Below are positions 24,417 through 35,579 of a DNA stretch of 64,000 nucleotides, in pieces. A model generated the notes under the pieces. The model searched no databases and was not told where the DNA came from. It saw nothing but the letters and a program-made list of their open reading frames with translations. Origin of the DNA: Malus domestica. Lineage: Eukaryota; Streptophyta; Magnoliopsida; Rosales; Rosaceae. The position numbers were made by a program, and so were the translations under genes. The stretch lies in assembly GCF_042453785.1 (NCBI RefSeq), contig NC_091665.1:25573501-25637500 (forward strand), read 5' to 3'. The stretch's first letter is position 1; each line of letters opens with the position of its first letter.

Positions 24417-24639
24417 AAACGACACGAAACGCTATGTCGGTTCTCTTTCGTTTTTTTTCATCTCACCACCGTGAATCTGCACAACCCAAGAACCCAAAAC
24501 CTCCATCTTTGGGCTTTTCCATAAAACCCTCACTCTCTGTTCGACTGTCAACCAAAACCCTAAAGGCCTCATACTCCTTATTCCCGGACAAGGCTTCTCT
24601 ATCTTTTCAACCAAACACCACACCAATATTCTAATTTGT

Positions 24640-24922
24640 CCCCGTCACTGCCAGCGGAAATGCGAATGGCAAGAGGAAGGAGTTGTCTCCTCAAGATGCA
24701 ACAATGATGATACAGATGACTTTCAGAGCTTATCTGATCCGTAGATCACAGGCTCTTAGGGCCCTTCAGGATCTCGCAATTGCCAAGTCCAAGTTGAAAG
24801 AGCTCAGGGCACTGTTTAATAACTTCTCTTACCGCCGTCGTGTTGTCCATGATGCAGCAAAGCGTCATAGGTTCATTGAAAGAATCATCGTCCTGCTCCT
24901 CACTGTTGATGTTATTGAGTGA
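24640..24922 (+). pseudogene. Captured BAG-family chaperone regulator fragment
   Basis: One frame reads about 94 codons to a TGA at 24920-24922, including IQMTFRAYLIRRSQALRAL, LAIAKSKLKELRALFNNFSY and IIVLLLTVDVIE. This is the IQ-motif plus BAG-domain type of plant BAG proteins (BAG6/BAG7-like), which bind Hsp70 or calmodulin. The domain is cut off after the third helix region by the stop. The segment has no intron, which suggests it entered the element as processed RNA. It lies between LTRs in the transcription direction and could be transcribed from the 5' LTR. The family assignment is from remembered motifs, so the exact paralogue is unsure. Confidence 0.62.
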
Positions 24923-25261
24923 TGGAGAAGCAGTTCGTGCTTAGAGTCCTACCTTCTGTTGCAGAGCGACTGGACCGCCTTATGGGCGACAACGCTTCTA
25001 CTGACGACAAGTCGTTGGATTTGTCTTTCGAAGATCGATATTTTTTTAGGAGGCACACCATCTTCCGTGATTTTCTGGGCATGAAGCTTGGAGATTCCCC
25101 TGTGGTTTTAGCCCCAAAAGCCTCCACCGATTGTAGGCTCTCTGAGCCTTCTCCTTCTGCCTCCGCTTCCCTTGAGGCTTCTTCTGGCCGTGGCCGTGGC
25201 CCCATCTCCACCACCTATGATCTGGGTTCCGGTGGTCACATAAATCCTGCTGTGAGAAGTT
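24919..25261 (+). CDS. Open segment in LTR element, unknown
   Basis: A 114-codon open frame overlaps the end of the BAG-like frame by four bases (ATGA style) and stops at 25261. It begins MMEKQFVLRVLPSVAERLDR and has a Ser/Ala-rich stretch with SGRGRGP. Codon use looks protein-like, but I do not recognise the family. It may be a second captured host segment or the remains of an element gag. Function is unknown. Confidence 0.35.
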
Positions 25262-26352
25262 GATGGGGACACCGCATACGGCGCTCCGATTCGACGGAAC
25301 CTTCCAGATTCTCAGTTGCACAGCCGCCGTCTCTATCTTATTACACGCGTGCTCGATTTTCTCCTGTCGTCATCTTGGTGGATTGGACAGTAGTCATTCA
25401 CTCAACGCCCAAGATCATCGGCTAGCCTGCATACTCACCGAGTCGCTGTCTTGTGATTGCCTTCAAGCCTAACTGGATTTTTGTGCAGAACATTATAAGC
25501 TATCTTGTGATTACCTTCAAGCCTAACCGAATTTTTGTGCAGAACATTGTGAGCCATGAGCTTCCCTCTGCGAGAGCACGAGGGTGACATTGCAAAAGCA
25601 AGTCGGAGACTGGGAGCAGACCGTAATTTCGTCAAAAAAGAAGAAGAGGAGAAAGGAGAAGTGACAGGAATAAAAGTAGACGCAAAGGAACTATGTCAAT
25701 GCTACATAGATGTTCACAAGCTTGGCACGATGGATGAGTGGGTTATCAGAGAATATACATACTTTAGTGCAATGTGCGACATGAGCATGACAGCGCAGGG
25801 TGTCGACCACCAACTTCTGAAAAAGATAAAACTTTCATCATGAAGGAAAATGCATGTCCCCCCCCCCCCATTTACTGAAAAAGTCACGGGAACAGCAAGA
25901 TAAGATTTTTTTTTCTTTATTATTTTTAATTTATCATTATTTTGATAAGATCATTTTGCTTTACATCTGTGTGTAAAATCTTTAACAGGAAATCACATCA
26001 TGCATTTGCTTTACAACGTTTATATCTGCGTTTACTTTACAGCTTTTGCTTTACAATTAGCAATATGTTATCTGTTTTTATGATCTGTGTATATATAGTG
26101 CATCCCCATTGTCATTATAATAAAGTTACATGATTACTTTTATGTGCTCATTATGTCGGGTCACATGGCCTTAGACTCTTACTGTTACTATTTTATTATT
26201 ATTATTGTTTGTAACGGTTATCATTCCTTTGATCACTTTATGACCACTACCATAAAACGTGACAAAGTCTGTGCACCCACTACACCATTTACATTATATA
26301 ATTATTTTATCACCTCATCTGACCAAATTGGATATCAACAACTTGAATGAAA

Positions 26353-26391
<39 letters not shown>

Positions 26392-26756
26392 TATTACCCA
26401 GTGACATATATTTATTTATTGGCCTAGAATATTGTGACTGCCATTAAACTATGTCACTTATACAACATGTGATTTACCACACGATTGAATACATTATTTA
26501 TTTATACAAGGCACATAGTACAATATTTTGCCTTGACAAACTTTGACAATTTGATTTATTCATTATACAGTCATACTTATACTGTCATTTATTGTCAGGA
26601 ATTATTGAGCAACTAGATTCACTGATCAACATTGTTGCTGATTAAAAGAACCCAATATGCGAACCCCACAAGAAGACCCGAGTCATGTCGAGAATCAACT
26701 CATACTGAGTGCATGTCGACATAAAGTAGATACGTGCAATGAGGAATACCATGAGC
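25262..26756 (+). other. Remaining interior of the LTR element
   Basis: It contains a ~56-base tandem duplication (about 25445-25556, with CTTGTGATTGCCTTCAAGCC in the first copy). A 95-codon open segment at 25556-25843 starts MSFPLREHEGDIAKASRR and is of unknown identity. There is a C run (25858-25869), AT-rich DNA, and a TA microsatellite at 26357-26388. No retroviral-type domain is recognised. Confidence 0.5.
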
Positions 26757-26935
26757 CGAGTCGCCTTGCAGCGAGCATAGCCTCTAGCCGAGCAGCCTCG
26801 CAACGAGCATCGCCTCTAGCCGAGCAACCGCCTCACTGCGAGCATAGCCTCTAGCCGAGCAGCCTCGCAACGAGTATCGCCTCCAGCCGAGCAGTCTCGT
26901 AACGTGTGATACCTCTAGCCGAGTGTTGCTTTATG
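26757..26935 (+). repeat. Tandem ~32-36-bp repeats before the 3' LTR
   Basis: Five or so units start with GCCGAGCAGCCTCGCAACGA or a variant and end CCTCTA. Untranslated GC-richer tandem repeats in this position are common in gypsy-type elements. Confidence 0.85.
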
Positions 26936-27054
26936 TTAAGCATTGCCTTGTGTTGAGTACTGGTTCAAGACATCTAGCCACTTCTGCCCGTACATGGATT
27001 GGATTTGAAGTCTCCAGCCAAAAGACTTTCTTGACTAAAGACTTGGGGGACTCC

Positions 27055-27469
27055 TGTTGGTACCATATATTGGGCCTCGTCTTTGGGCCTCATCCCTAAG
27101 CCCATGACAAATGTAAAAGGGGAGAGAGCCCTTATTCTATAAAAGGGACTCTCCCTCACCCTTATGAGTGAGACTGACATTAGGTCTCACCTTCACTAAG
27201 AGATCCAGAGACTCTAATCTCACATCCTTCACAATATAGAGGGCAATACCCTCTCAGCCAAACAGAGAGCAAAATGGCAAGGGCTGCATCCACAGAGAGC
27301 TCTCTTGCCGATCTATTGTAATCCATACATACATACATAATCAAAATCAGTGTGGACGTAGCCCAAACATTGGGGTGAACCACGATATATCTTTGTGTTC
27401 TTGTGCATTTATGTGATTCACGGCCGGATTTCTGTTGTACCAAAGTCCTTCGGATTTTGTGCATCAACA
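27055..27469 (+). repeat. 3' LTR
   Basis: The partner of 23984-24398, preceded by the purine tract ACTTGGGGGACTCC. Confidence 0.92.
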
Positions 27470-27904
27470 AATTCAATAGAGACCGATTTTATTATGTGGA
27501 TTCAGCTGCTTTAATTGATTTATGAGGGGTTTCTTCTAGCATGATCTAAGATTATTCATTTATTTCAAATATTTAACTTTTCTTTTGCCAATTTACGCAT
27601 ATAAATACATTTAAAACGTGTAAGTCACGCGTAACATACTGTGATTCAAAAAATACCTTCTGCATGCGCATGAGCACATACATGATAGCTAGTATTTTAT
27701 AAAAAGATGCTTTGGACAAATTTGCTATGGACAAAATTTTCTTTTAATTAAGTATATATTTAAAAGAAAAGATTAAAGTAGAATTATCAATTATGAAATT
27801 GATTTTTTTAAGTATGTGAAAGTGACTACTCCTTGTCTCTCCTAGTTTTTAATTTTGTACTCCCTGGAGAGGTTCTGATTTCTACATACGCACACCAACT
27901 ATTA
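27470..27904. other. Intergenic, no gene seen
   Basis: AT-rich sequence between the LTR element and the Copia remnant. Confidence 0.5.
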
Positions 27905-28090
27905 GAAAAGTATTCTCATTGAATTGAATAATTAGAGTACATTTGATATTTATACAGAGAGCTATATTTGACAGCTCATCAAAACTAACCTATAACTATC
28001 CAATAACAAACTAACTGTCCAATGACTAATTACAACAGAAATCACTAACTATCCAATGACTAATTACAACAAATCAAGATAAACAACTAT
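27905..28090 (-). repeat. Probable 3' LTR of Copia remnant
   Basis: On the minus strand it follows a polypurine tract (TTGAGGGGGCATATT) directly downstream of the pol remnant. It has the look of a short Copia LTR, with a TATAAATA box and a direct repeat of CTAATTACAACA-type blocks. The exact ends are not fixed. Confidence 0.55.
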
Positions 28091-28795
28091 CCTTAATATG
28101 CCCCCTCAAGTTGAACTTGGGCAACCGAAGTGATAGTTTGTCTCTAAGCAACAGAAAACGAGACTTGGACAGATATTTAGTACAGATATCTGCAATTTGA
28201 TCATGTGAACATACAAACTGAACAGTTACAACTTTAGAGAGAACCTTTTCCCTGATAAAATGATAGTCAATCTCCACATGTTTAGTCCTTGCATGAAATA
28301 AAGGATTTTTTGGATAAGGAAATCGCAGAAATGTTATCACACCACAATTTTGGAGGATATGGAAGAGATAGATCAACATCAAGAAGCAATTTACATAGCC
28401 ATGAAAGCTCAGCAGCTGTGTTAGCAAGAGACTGATACTCAACTTCAGTGGATGTTCGAGCCACTGTTGGTTGGTTTTTAGCACTCCAACTAATAAGAGA
28501 GTTTCCAAGAAATATGCAAAAACCTCCGGTTGATCGTCGGTCCAAGGCACACCTTACCCAATCAGCATCTGAAAAGGCATTTATAGTGAGTTAAGATGAT
28601 GTTTTTGGAAACCATAGTCCCAAATCAAGAGTGCCCTTCAAGTATCTCAATATTCTTTTAACTACCTGCAAGTGAGACTGTCGGGGTTGATGCATAAACT
28701 GACAGACCAAGTTGACAGCAAAGGAGAGATCAGGTCGAGACCAAGTAAGATATTGTAATCCTCCTACAATTGATCTGTACTCCTATGGATGAGAG
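28074..28795 (-). pseudogene. Copia pol remnant (RT end and RNase H)
   Basis: In two overlapping frames the minus strand encodes MHQPRQSHLQVVKRILRYLK, DRRSTGGFCIFLGNSLISWS, AELSWLCKLLLDV and HARTKHVEIDYHFIREKV, ending with DQIADICTKYLSKSRF. These are ordered motifs of the Copia RNase H domain. A frame change near 28280 (SKKSF to SCKD versus NPLFHARTKH) breaks the frame. The gag, integrase and most of the reverse transcriptase are missing. The piece lies about 600 bases upstream of TNL-1 in opposite orientation. Confidence 0.85.
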
Positions 28796-29401
28796 AGCAA
28801 TGGAGAAGAGTGGTCAACTTTCGTCAAGTACTATTTGTGTTTAATTTTAAATAATAAAAGTTAAATAATTTTTTACAACAAAATATACGATGAACGGCTA
28901 AAATGTGAGAATTCCTAAGATCCACGGATCTGTTTCCTTCTCTTAACTATTGTGGTAGGGCCACTTGCGCCTATCATTCATGACTTGTTCCACCCTTATT
29001 TTTTTCTTGGAACCCCACATGGACAAGGGTCTGCTCTGCTGTGCCCATTTTTCCAACGCCCACCGTCAGCCTGCATCCTCGTTTCGACACCTGTATTCTG
29101 ATTTAACGCCATGGAGCACGCGAGTTTGACCGCATTCAATGTTTCAACGTCTGCAAGTTTTCGTACATATTTTTATGTCTCTGAAACTTGTTTGTTGATC
29201 TTTCTCTGCCGGTAATCCCACCGAGTTTCCCTTGGAGAATTCTGTATCAGAAACACCATAGGCGGTACTGCCTCCAGACTCCAACTCATTAGTTAACTAC
29301 GCATAATCCCGATCTCTTGCATCTCTAAGATCGTTTATTTATGAGCAAGCCACGTAACCCATATGCATATATATGTTTTGACTTGTGGGTTTGTACAGGT
29401 T
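28796..29401 (+). promoter_or_regulatory. Upstream region of TNL-1
   Basis: This is non-coding sequence before the TNL-1 start. TTTGTACAG at 29390-29398 directly before the first codons could be a splice acceptor of a 5' UTR intron. No TATA box is assigned. Confidence 0.35.
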
Positions 29402-32400
29402 ATGGATATAGCTGCTCCTGCTTCTGCTGGTGGCGGCGGTGGACCTGGTGGTGGTGCTGATGTCCACCCTTCTCGAGAAAAGTATGATGTGTTTATTAGT
29501 TTCAGAGGCGAGGACACCCGCAATACTTTTACTAGCCATCTTCACGGTGCCTTACTCCAGAAGAAAATTGAAACCTACATAGATTACAGACTTGTGAGAG
29601 GGAGTGAAATTGCACCTGCCCTTCTAGAAGCCATCGAGAAATCTACGCTTTCGTTAGTCATTTTCTCACAAAACTATGCATCTTCCACCTGGTGCTTGGA
29701 TGAACTTGCGCACATACTAAACTGCAGGGAGACAGTTGATCAGATGGTCATACCTATTTTTTACGACATCAGTCCATCAGATGTACGAAAACAACAGGGG
29801 ACTTATGCAGATGCATTTGCTCAACTTGAAATCCGTTTCAAGGACAGTATCGACAAGGTGCACAAGTGGAGGGCTGCTTTGGTGACAGTAGCTAATCTAT
29901 CTGGCTTCGATTATTCAAACAAAACTGGGTAACTAATTCTATAACTTCTTGTGATTCCTACTTTTGAACATTTAATGCATACAGGAGTAGTTAAGGAATA
30001 CCTATTACTAACTATTACTTGTACGTCATATAATTGCCAGGACGGAGGCCGATTTAGTTAAGAAAGTTGTCGACGAAATTTGGGGCAAATTGAATCAAAA
30101 ATCGTCAAGCAATTTAAAGGGCCTGGTTGGAATGGAAAAACGCATTGACCAAGTTGAGTCAACATTATGCATTGATTCCCTTGATGTATACGCTGTAGGT
30201 ATTTGGGGCATGGGTGGGATTGGCAAGACCACCCTTGCTGATGCTGTGTTTCACCGATTCTCTTCTAAATTCGAAGCTTCATGTTTTCTTAAAAATGTCA
30301 GGGAGATATCTGAACAAACAGGTGGACTGGATCGCTTGCGAAACACACTTGTTAGTGAGATATTAAAGGAAAAAGATGTAAATATTGGCACTCTGACTAT
30401 AGGATCATATCGTGTTAGGAAGAGAATGGGAGGTACGAAGGTCCTCATTGTTCTTGATGATATAAATGATTCAAACCAATTAAATTTTCTAGCCGGAGAT
30501 CCTACTCTATTTGGCCCTGGAAGTAGAATCATTATAACAACTAGAGATAAGAGCCTACTTCAGAAACTTGTTGATCATAATAAGATATGCAAGGTTCAGG
30601 AATTAAATTCTGATGAAGCTCTTCAACTCTTTCGTTTGTGTGCTTTCGGAAATAACATTTCTAGAGTCGATTGTACAGAGTTGTCAAAAGTTGTGGTTGA
30701 TTATTGTGGGGGCATTCCGTTAGCTCTTCAAATTTTGGGTTCCTCATTCCTTCACTGTGAGAGCAAAGAAGATTGGCTGGATGAATGGAAAGAATTTCCA
30801 AGAGAAAAGATCTGGAAAGTGTTCAGATCAAGTTATGATGGATTAAAAGAAATTGAGAAGGAGATATTTCTTGATATAGCATGTTTCTATCAAGGGAAAG
30901 ATGTGGACATTGTAAAAGAAATGCTAGATATATGTGGTTTTCGTGCAGCAGGAATCGAAGTTCTGAGTGATAAGTCTCTCATATCAATTTCAACAAATAA
31001 CTGCTTGGAGATGCATAACTTGCTACAAGAAATGGGTAGGGCAATTGTTCACGAACAATGTATTGAAGAGCCTATAAAATGCAATAGATTATTCTTTGAT
31101 GAGGATGTCAATCGGGATTTGAAAACTAACACGGTAAGATCTCCAAATGCATTCAATTTCATGTAAATTTTTTTGTATATTGTGTTGTATTCACATTATT
31201 GATACTTTGCTCTTGATTCTCAGGGAAGTGCAACGGTACAAGCCATATTCTTTAACAGGTCTAAGATTACAGGGATACTCTTGAATCATGCAGACTTCGA
31301 AAAGATGTATGATCTAAGATTGCTATACGTTTATAATTCTAGCTGTAACAAGTACTGCAAAGTAAAAGTTTCTCTTCCCCATTCTCTTACTTATCTTGGC
31401 TGGGAGGGTTACCCTTTCAAATCTTTGCCATCAAAACTTTGTCCGGAAAATCTTGTTGAGCTTCAAATGCGCAACAGTCAAGTTGAGCAACTTTGGAATG
31501 AGGGCCAGGTATGTATATGCTTATTTTATTAAATAAATGCGGTGTAGAGATCTATTTGATCAGTCTATGTTATTAATTCTTTCCAATTGTCATTGATTTG
31601 TTACAGAATCTTAAGAACTTAAAAGTGATGGATCTTCGTTTGTCCGAGCATCTGATTAAAGTTCCAGATCTCTCTCAAAGTCCAAACATTGAGCATATAG
31701 ATCTTTACGGGTGTAAAAGTCTGGTTGAAATTCCTTCTTATTTTCCATGTCTCGACAAGCTTAGTTACCTTAACCTGACAGACTGCACAAAACTCAAATA
31801 TCTTTCGGAGATGCCAAGTAGTATTGAATACTTATATTTGGATAGCACTGCAATAGAGGAATTGCCTTCATCAGTTTGGTCTTTTGAAAAAATTCGGTGC
31901 TTGGAGCTTCCCAATAACATACCAATATTGGACTTGAGTGGGAATGCGACTAATTGCAAAATTCTTGTGAGTCTCCTAGAGAGCATTTGCAAATTAAAGT
32001 CTCTTAAGAGCCTTGATCTGAGTGGAACCACAATTAGAAGCCTACCTGCAAGCATTGGTAACTTAGAATCTCTTGAGAAACTTGATTTGAGTGGAACTGC
32101 AATTAGAAGCCTACCTGCAAGCATTGGTAATTTGGAATCTCTTGAGAAACTTGATCTTAATGGAACTGCAGTTAAAAGCCTACCTGCGAGTATTGGTAAT
32201 TTGGAATCACTTGAGAAACTTGATCTGAGTGGAACCACAATTAAAAGCCTACCTGCAAGCATTGGTAATTTGAAATCTCTTGTGAAACTTTATCTGAGTG
32301 GAACTGCAATTGAAGGGCTACCTGCAAGCATTGGTAATTTGAAATCTCTTAAGAAACTTGATCTGAGTGCAACCGCAATTGAAAGTCTACCTGCAAGCAT

Positions 32401-34235
32401 TGGTAATTTGGAATCTCTTGAGAACCTTGATTTGAGTGGAACCGCAATTAAAAGCCTACATGCAAGCATTGGTAAATTGCAATATCTTCAGAAATTTTAT
32501 CTGAGTGGAACCGCAATGGAAAGCCTACCTGCAAGCATTGGTAATTTGAAATGTCTGGATAAACTTGATCTGAGTGAAACCGCAATTAAAAGCCTACCTG
32601 CAAGCATTGGTAGTTTGAGATCTCTTGAGAAACTTGATCTGAGTGGAACTGCAATTGAAAGCCTACCTTCAAGTATTGGTAGTTTGAAATCTCTTGAGAA
32701 CCTTGATCTGAGTGGAACCGCAATTGAAAGCTTACCTGCAAGCTTTGACAATTTGAATTCTCTTGTGAAACTTGATCTGAGTGGAACCGCGTTTAAAAGC
32801 TTACCTGCAAGCATTGGTAATCTGAAATCTCTTGAGAAACTTGATCTGAGTGGAACCGCAATTGAAAGCCTACCTGCAAGCATTGGTAATTTGAAATCTC
32901 TTGAGAAACTTGATCTGAGTGGAACCGCTGTTGAAAGCCTACCTGCAAGCATTGGTAATTTGGAATCTCTTGAGAAACTTGACCTAAGTGGAACAGCAAT
33001 TAAAAGCCTACCTGCAAGCATTGGTAATTTGGAATGTCTTGAGAAACTTGATCTGAGTGGAACCGCAATTGAAAGCCTACCTGCAAGCATTGGTAATTTG
33101 GAATCTCTTAAGAAACTTGATCTGAGTGGAACCGCAATTGAAAGCCTACCTGCAAGAATTGGTAATTTGAAATCTCTTGAGAAACTTGATCTGAGTGGAA
33201 CCGCAATTAAAACCCTACCTGCACGCATTGGTAATTTGAAATCCCTTGAGAAACTTGATCTGAGTGGAACTGCAATCAAGTGCCTACCTGCAAGCATCAA
33301 GGAAGCTTCTCGGCTGATTTCGCTGTGGTTAACCAATTGCAGGAGCCTTGAATCTTTACCAGAGCTCCCAGGGGTACGTTGGCTTGAAGCACATGGATGC
33401 ACATCACTCAACAAAGTGCTGAGCTCAAAGACTGCACTTTCACTAGGTTGGGATGAATATAAACATTCTCAAGGGCTTCAAGAGCAACTTACATTTTCAA
33501 ATTGCATAGGAATGGGAGGGGATGCTTGGCATGATATATTGACTGATTCGCAGATAAGAATTATGCGAATGGCAACTGCGTTATCAAAGTATTTTACACA
33601 AGAAGAAATTGAAGTGGCATTTCATCTTGAATTTGAAGAAGAAAGTAATGTACGTCTCTCTGTCTCTGTCTCTCTCTTTCTGTGTTGTTAAATTGAATAA
33701 CTCGGGTTCTCTGCTCTCTAACACATTTATTGATGAACAGGAATATGTTTTTAGATCTCCAGTTTGCATTGTATGTCCGGGAAGTACAATTCCAAGTTGG
33801 TTTCCAAACGAAGCTGATAATTCTGCACTAGCAATCAACCTTGGTTCAAACTTCTTTAACACTAGTTTTTTGGGTTTTGCTTATTCTGTTGTTGTTGCAT
33901 TCGAGAATTATAATGTTGGAGGGAGTTTGAGTCTTGGGTGTAAAATCAATTTCAAAGGCTGTGGTGATCCTTTTATCTATCATCGGAGTTGCATGGTTGC
34001 CGAATACGGGGAAATCAATGACTGCAAGTTTGATACGCCTCACGTGTTCGTCTGGTTTAGTAGCTTTGACCATGTAAAGCAAGGAAGCTACAATGGCGTT
34101 ACCGAGGCCATATTTGACTTCTACCCAATAATAGAGGATCGTCCTGATGACGGAGCCGTTGATTGTTCCAATATTAAGGTGACAAAGTGTGGGATCTTCC
34201 CAATGTATGCTCCAAATGATTCTGCATTGAAATAA
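29402..34235 (+). CDS. TNL-1: TIR-NBS-LRR immune receptor
   Basis: Five exons with GT-AG borders (29402-29928, 30041-31133, 31224-31508, 31607-33649, 33741-34235) join to 1480 residues. The TIR domain spans about 27-165, with YDVFISFRGEDTR and WCLDEL; Glu101 is the expected NADase residue. NB-ARC motifs are the P-loop GMGGIGKTT 232-240, kinase-2 LIVLDD 311-316, RNBS-B GSRIIITTR 336-344, GLPL-type GGIPLALQ 399-406, and MHN at 500-502 instead of MHD. LRRs follow: irregular ones from ~541, then 18 units of 23 residues at 779-1192. The C-terminal ~164 residues (PGSTIPSWF onward) are the post-LRR C-JID-type domain. By family the product is a cytoplasmic/nuclear sensor whose TIR makes NAD+-derived signals through EDS1. 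An earlier Met (29363) is possible but lies before a likely splice acceptor. No break is seen, so I judge it potentially functional; the ligand is unknown. Confidence 0.92.
32036..33277 (+). repeat. 69-bp coding minisatellite: 18 LRR units of TNL-1
   Basis: Exactly 18 consecutive 69-base units encode variants of SLPASIGNLKSLEKLDLSGT followed by AI-E/K. DNA identity between units is very high, pointing to recent unequal exchange or slippage. The variable positions are mainly (E/K)S, (E/K)SLEK and the AI/TI/AV triplet. The unit length is a multiple of three, so all additions and losses keep frame. Confidence 0.97.
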
Positions 34236-35113
34236 AAATGAAACAGGTGAGGGAGCTAAACAGGTCAGAGGTGATCTAATTCTGTGAATTATTTTGTAAT
34301 TTTCATGCTGTTTCTTTATTTGTGCTTCTGAGATATAGTATTCTGTTTATTATTGCAATTTTCAGGACTGAGGTTGATTTCATTGAGAACGTTGTTGAAT
34401 CGCACGTCATGCATCAAGTAATTTAGAGGGCCTTTGTTTGATTTAATGAAAGCCGAAGTGAGCAAATGTAGGCATTTTGGGGCAGGCAAGTCTAGTTTGC
34501 TGCTCTGTTTTTTGCTGAATGTTGTTGCTAGAGAGTCTTTCTCTGGCGACCAAAGAGATATTTTTCCTTTTAATTATGCTTGCTTATGTTCATTTACACT
34601 CAATGTGAGATATTTTTACTTTTCATTTACACTCGTCGAGGAATTTTTTCGTAACTTAGAATGGTGGAACTCATGAGATGATCAGTTGTCCTTTCTATTT
34701 AGGATGGTATGACTCTAATTTAAATCCACATCACGTGTTTGTGACCTATAACGCTTTGAACTTGACGAAGATGCTAAATACTCCCAACTGATTTTTACAA
34801 ACATGCTACTGAGGCCTATATATGTTCATTTCTGGCCAATGAGTAATTTCCGGCCAACCCACTTCCTATGTGAAGGTGGAAAATCAGATATGTTGACCAG
34901 CTTTCCCAACAAATGTAAAGTTTCATCAAGCAAACTCACTTGACCCGACGAAGAATTGTTGGTCGGGTCAACTTTTGTTAGACAAATAGTATTTTATGGT
35001 TGTGTTTGTTGCGTAAAGGTTCCCATTTTACATGCCAAGGTTTTCTCTTGGCGTAAAAATTTTACCCAACGATCGTTGCTTTACCTCTTGAATTATGTTT
35101 GTCGAGCAAAAGC
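34236..35113. other. 3' flank of TNL-1
   Basis: Sequence after the stop shares blocks such as CATGCTGTTTCTTTATTTGTG with the flank of TNL-3 at 59975, so it is the family's 3' UTR. At 34363 a CAG is followed by GACTGAGGTTGATTTCATTG, similar to the start of TNL exon 2 (GACGGAGGCCGATTTAGTT). It reads TEVDFIENVVES and then stops after about 20 codons, so it may be an exon-2 remnant. Confidence 0.5.
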
Positions 35114-35507
35114 TGTTGTAAACTAAACCTAAACAATCAAGCAATAATCAAACACACCAAACGATTTCAGAGTTCCTCCAATATAGGAGTACCTCTCTAA
35201 CAACGGAAATTTTATTAATTACCAACAAATACAAGGGAACTCACAAACACAAAGTATTATCAAGTATACAAACTTATGCCTCTCAAAACTCTCTACTCAA
35301 ACTCTATCCCACATCCATCTATTTATACTAATAGATGTCATGGGTTTACACAAAGTCCACAGAATATAGAAAAACAAATCCTATACTAAAACCGAATCCC
35401 AAACAAACTAGGAAACATAAATTCAAATATCTTGCATCCAAGATATCTCAATCCTTCTTTGATTCTTGTTTTAGTTTAGGCATGTTAATTTAATGCTAAA
35501 TCCAACA
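35114..35507 (-). repeat. 3' LTR of a truncated Copia element
   Basis: It runs from TGTTGTAAAC to TCCAACA on the plus strand. On the minus strand it starts TGTTGGATTTAGC directly after the purine tract CCAAGGTGGAGAT. Pol sequence lies just upstream in that orientation. Confidence 0.8.
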
Positions 35508-35579
35508 ATCTCCACCTTGGAATGAAATCCATAATGAGGCATCTAACAACTTTCGTTGCTTCACCACCATAGCACAAGA

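Larger units (their letters stand above)
23984..27469 (+). mobile_element. LTR element carrying host-gene segments, no recognisable pol
   Basis: Two 415-base LTRs (23984-24398 and 27055-27469) begin TGTTGGTACC, end GCATCAACA, and differ at only a few positions, implying a fairly recent insertion. The flanks are AATTA on the left and AATTC on the right, a probable 5-base target duplication with one change. After the 5' LTR comes TTTGGCGCTGTCTGTGG, a gypsy-style primer-binding region, and ACTTGGGGGACTCC precedes the 3' LTR as a polypurine tract. The 2.65-kb interior has no visible gag, protease, reverse transcriptase or integrase. It holds intronless host-like coding sequence (24640-25261), other open segments and a tandem repeat. 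Confidence 0.88.

Noticed and set aside
29363..29401. Upstream Met at 29363 as the TNL-1 start
   Set aside because: It adds 13 residues unlike any TIR leader, and TTTGTACAG just before 29402 looks like a splice acceptor, so the start at 29402 is preferred.
32497..33414. Long open frame (305 codons) on the minus strand across the TNL-1 LRR array
   Set aside because: It is the antisense of a 69-base coding repeat whose period is a multiple of three; one stop-free antisense unit makes the whole array open. The translation is a meaningless repeat of the unit.
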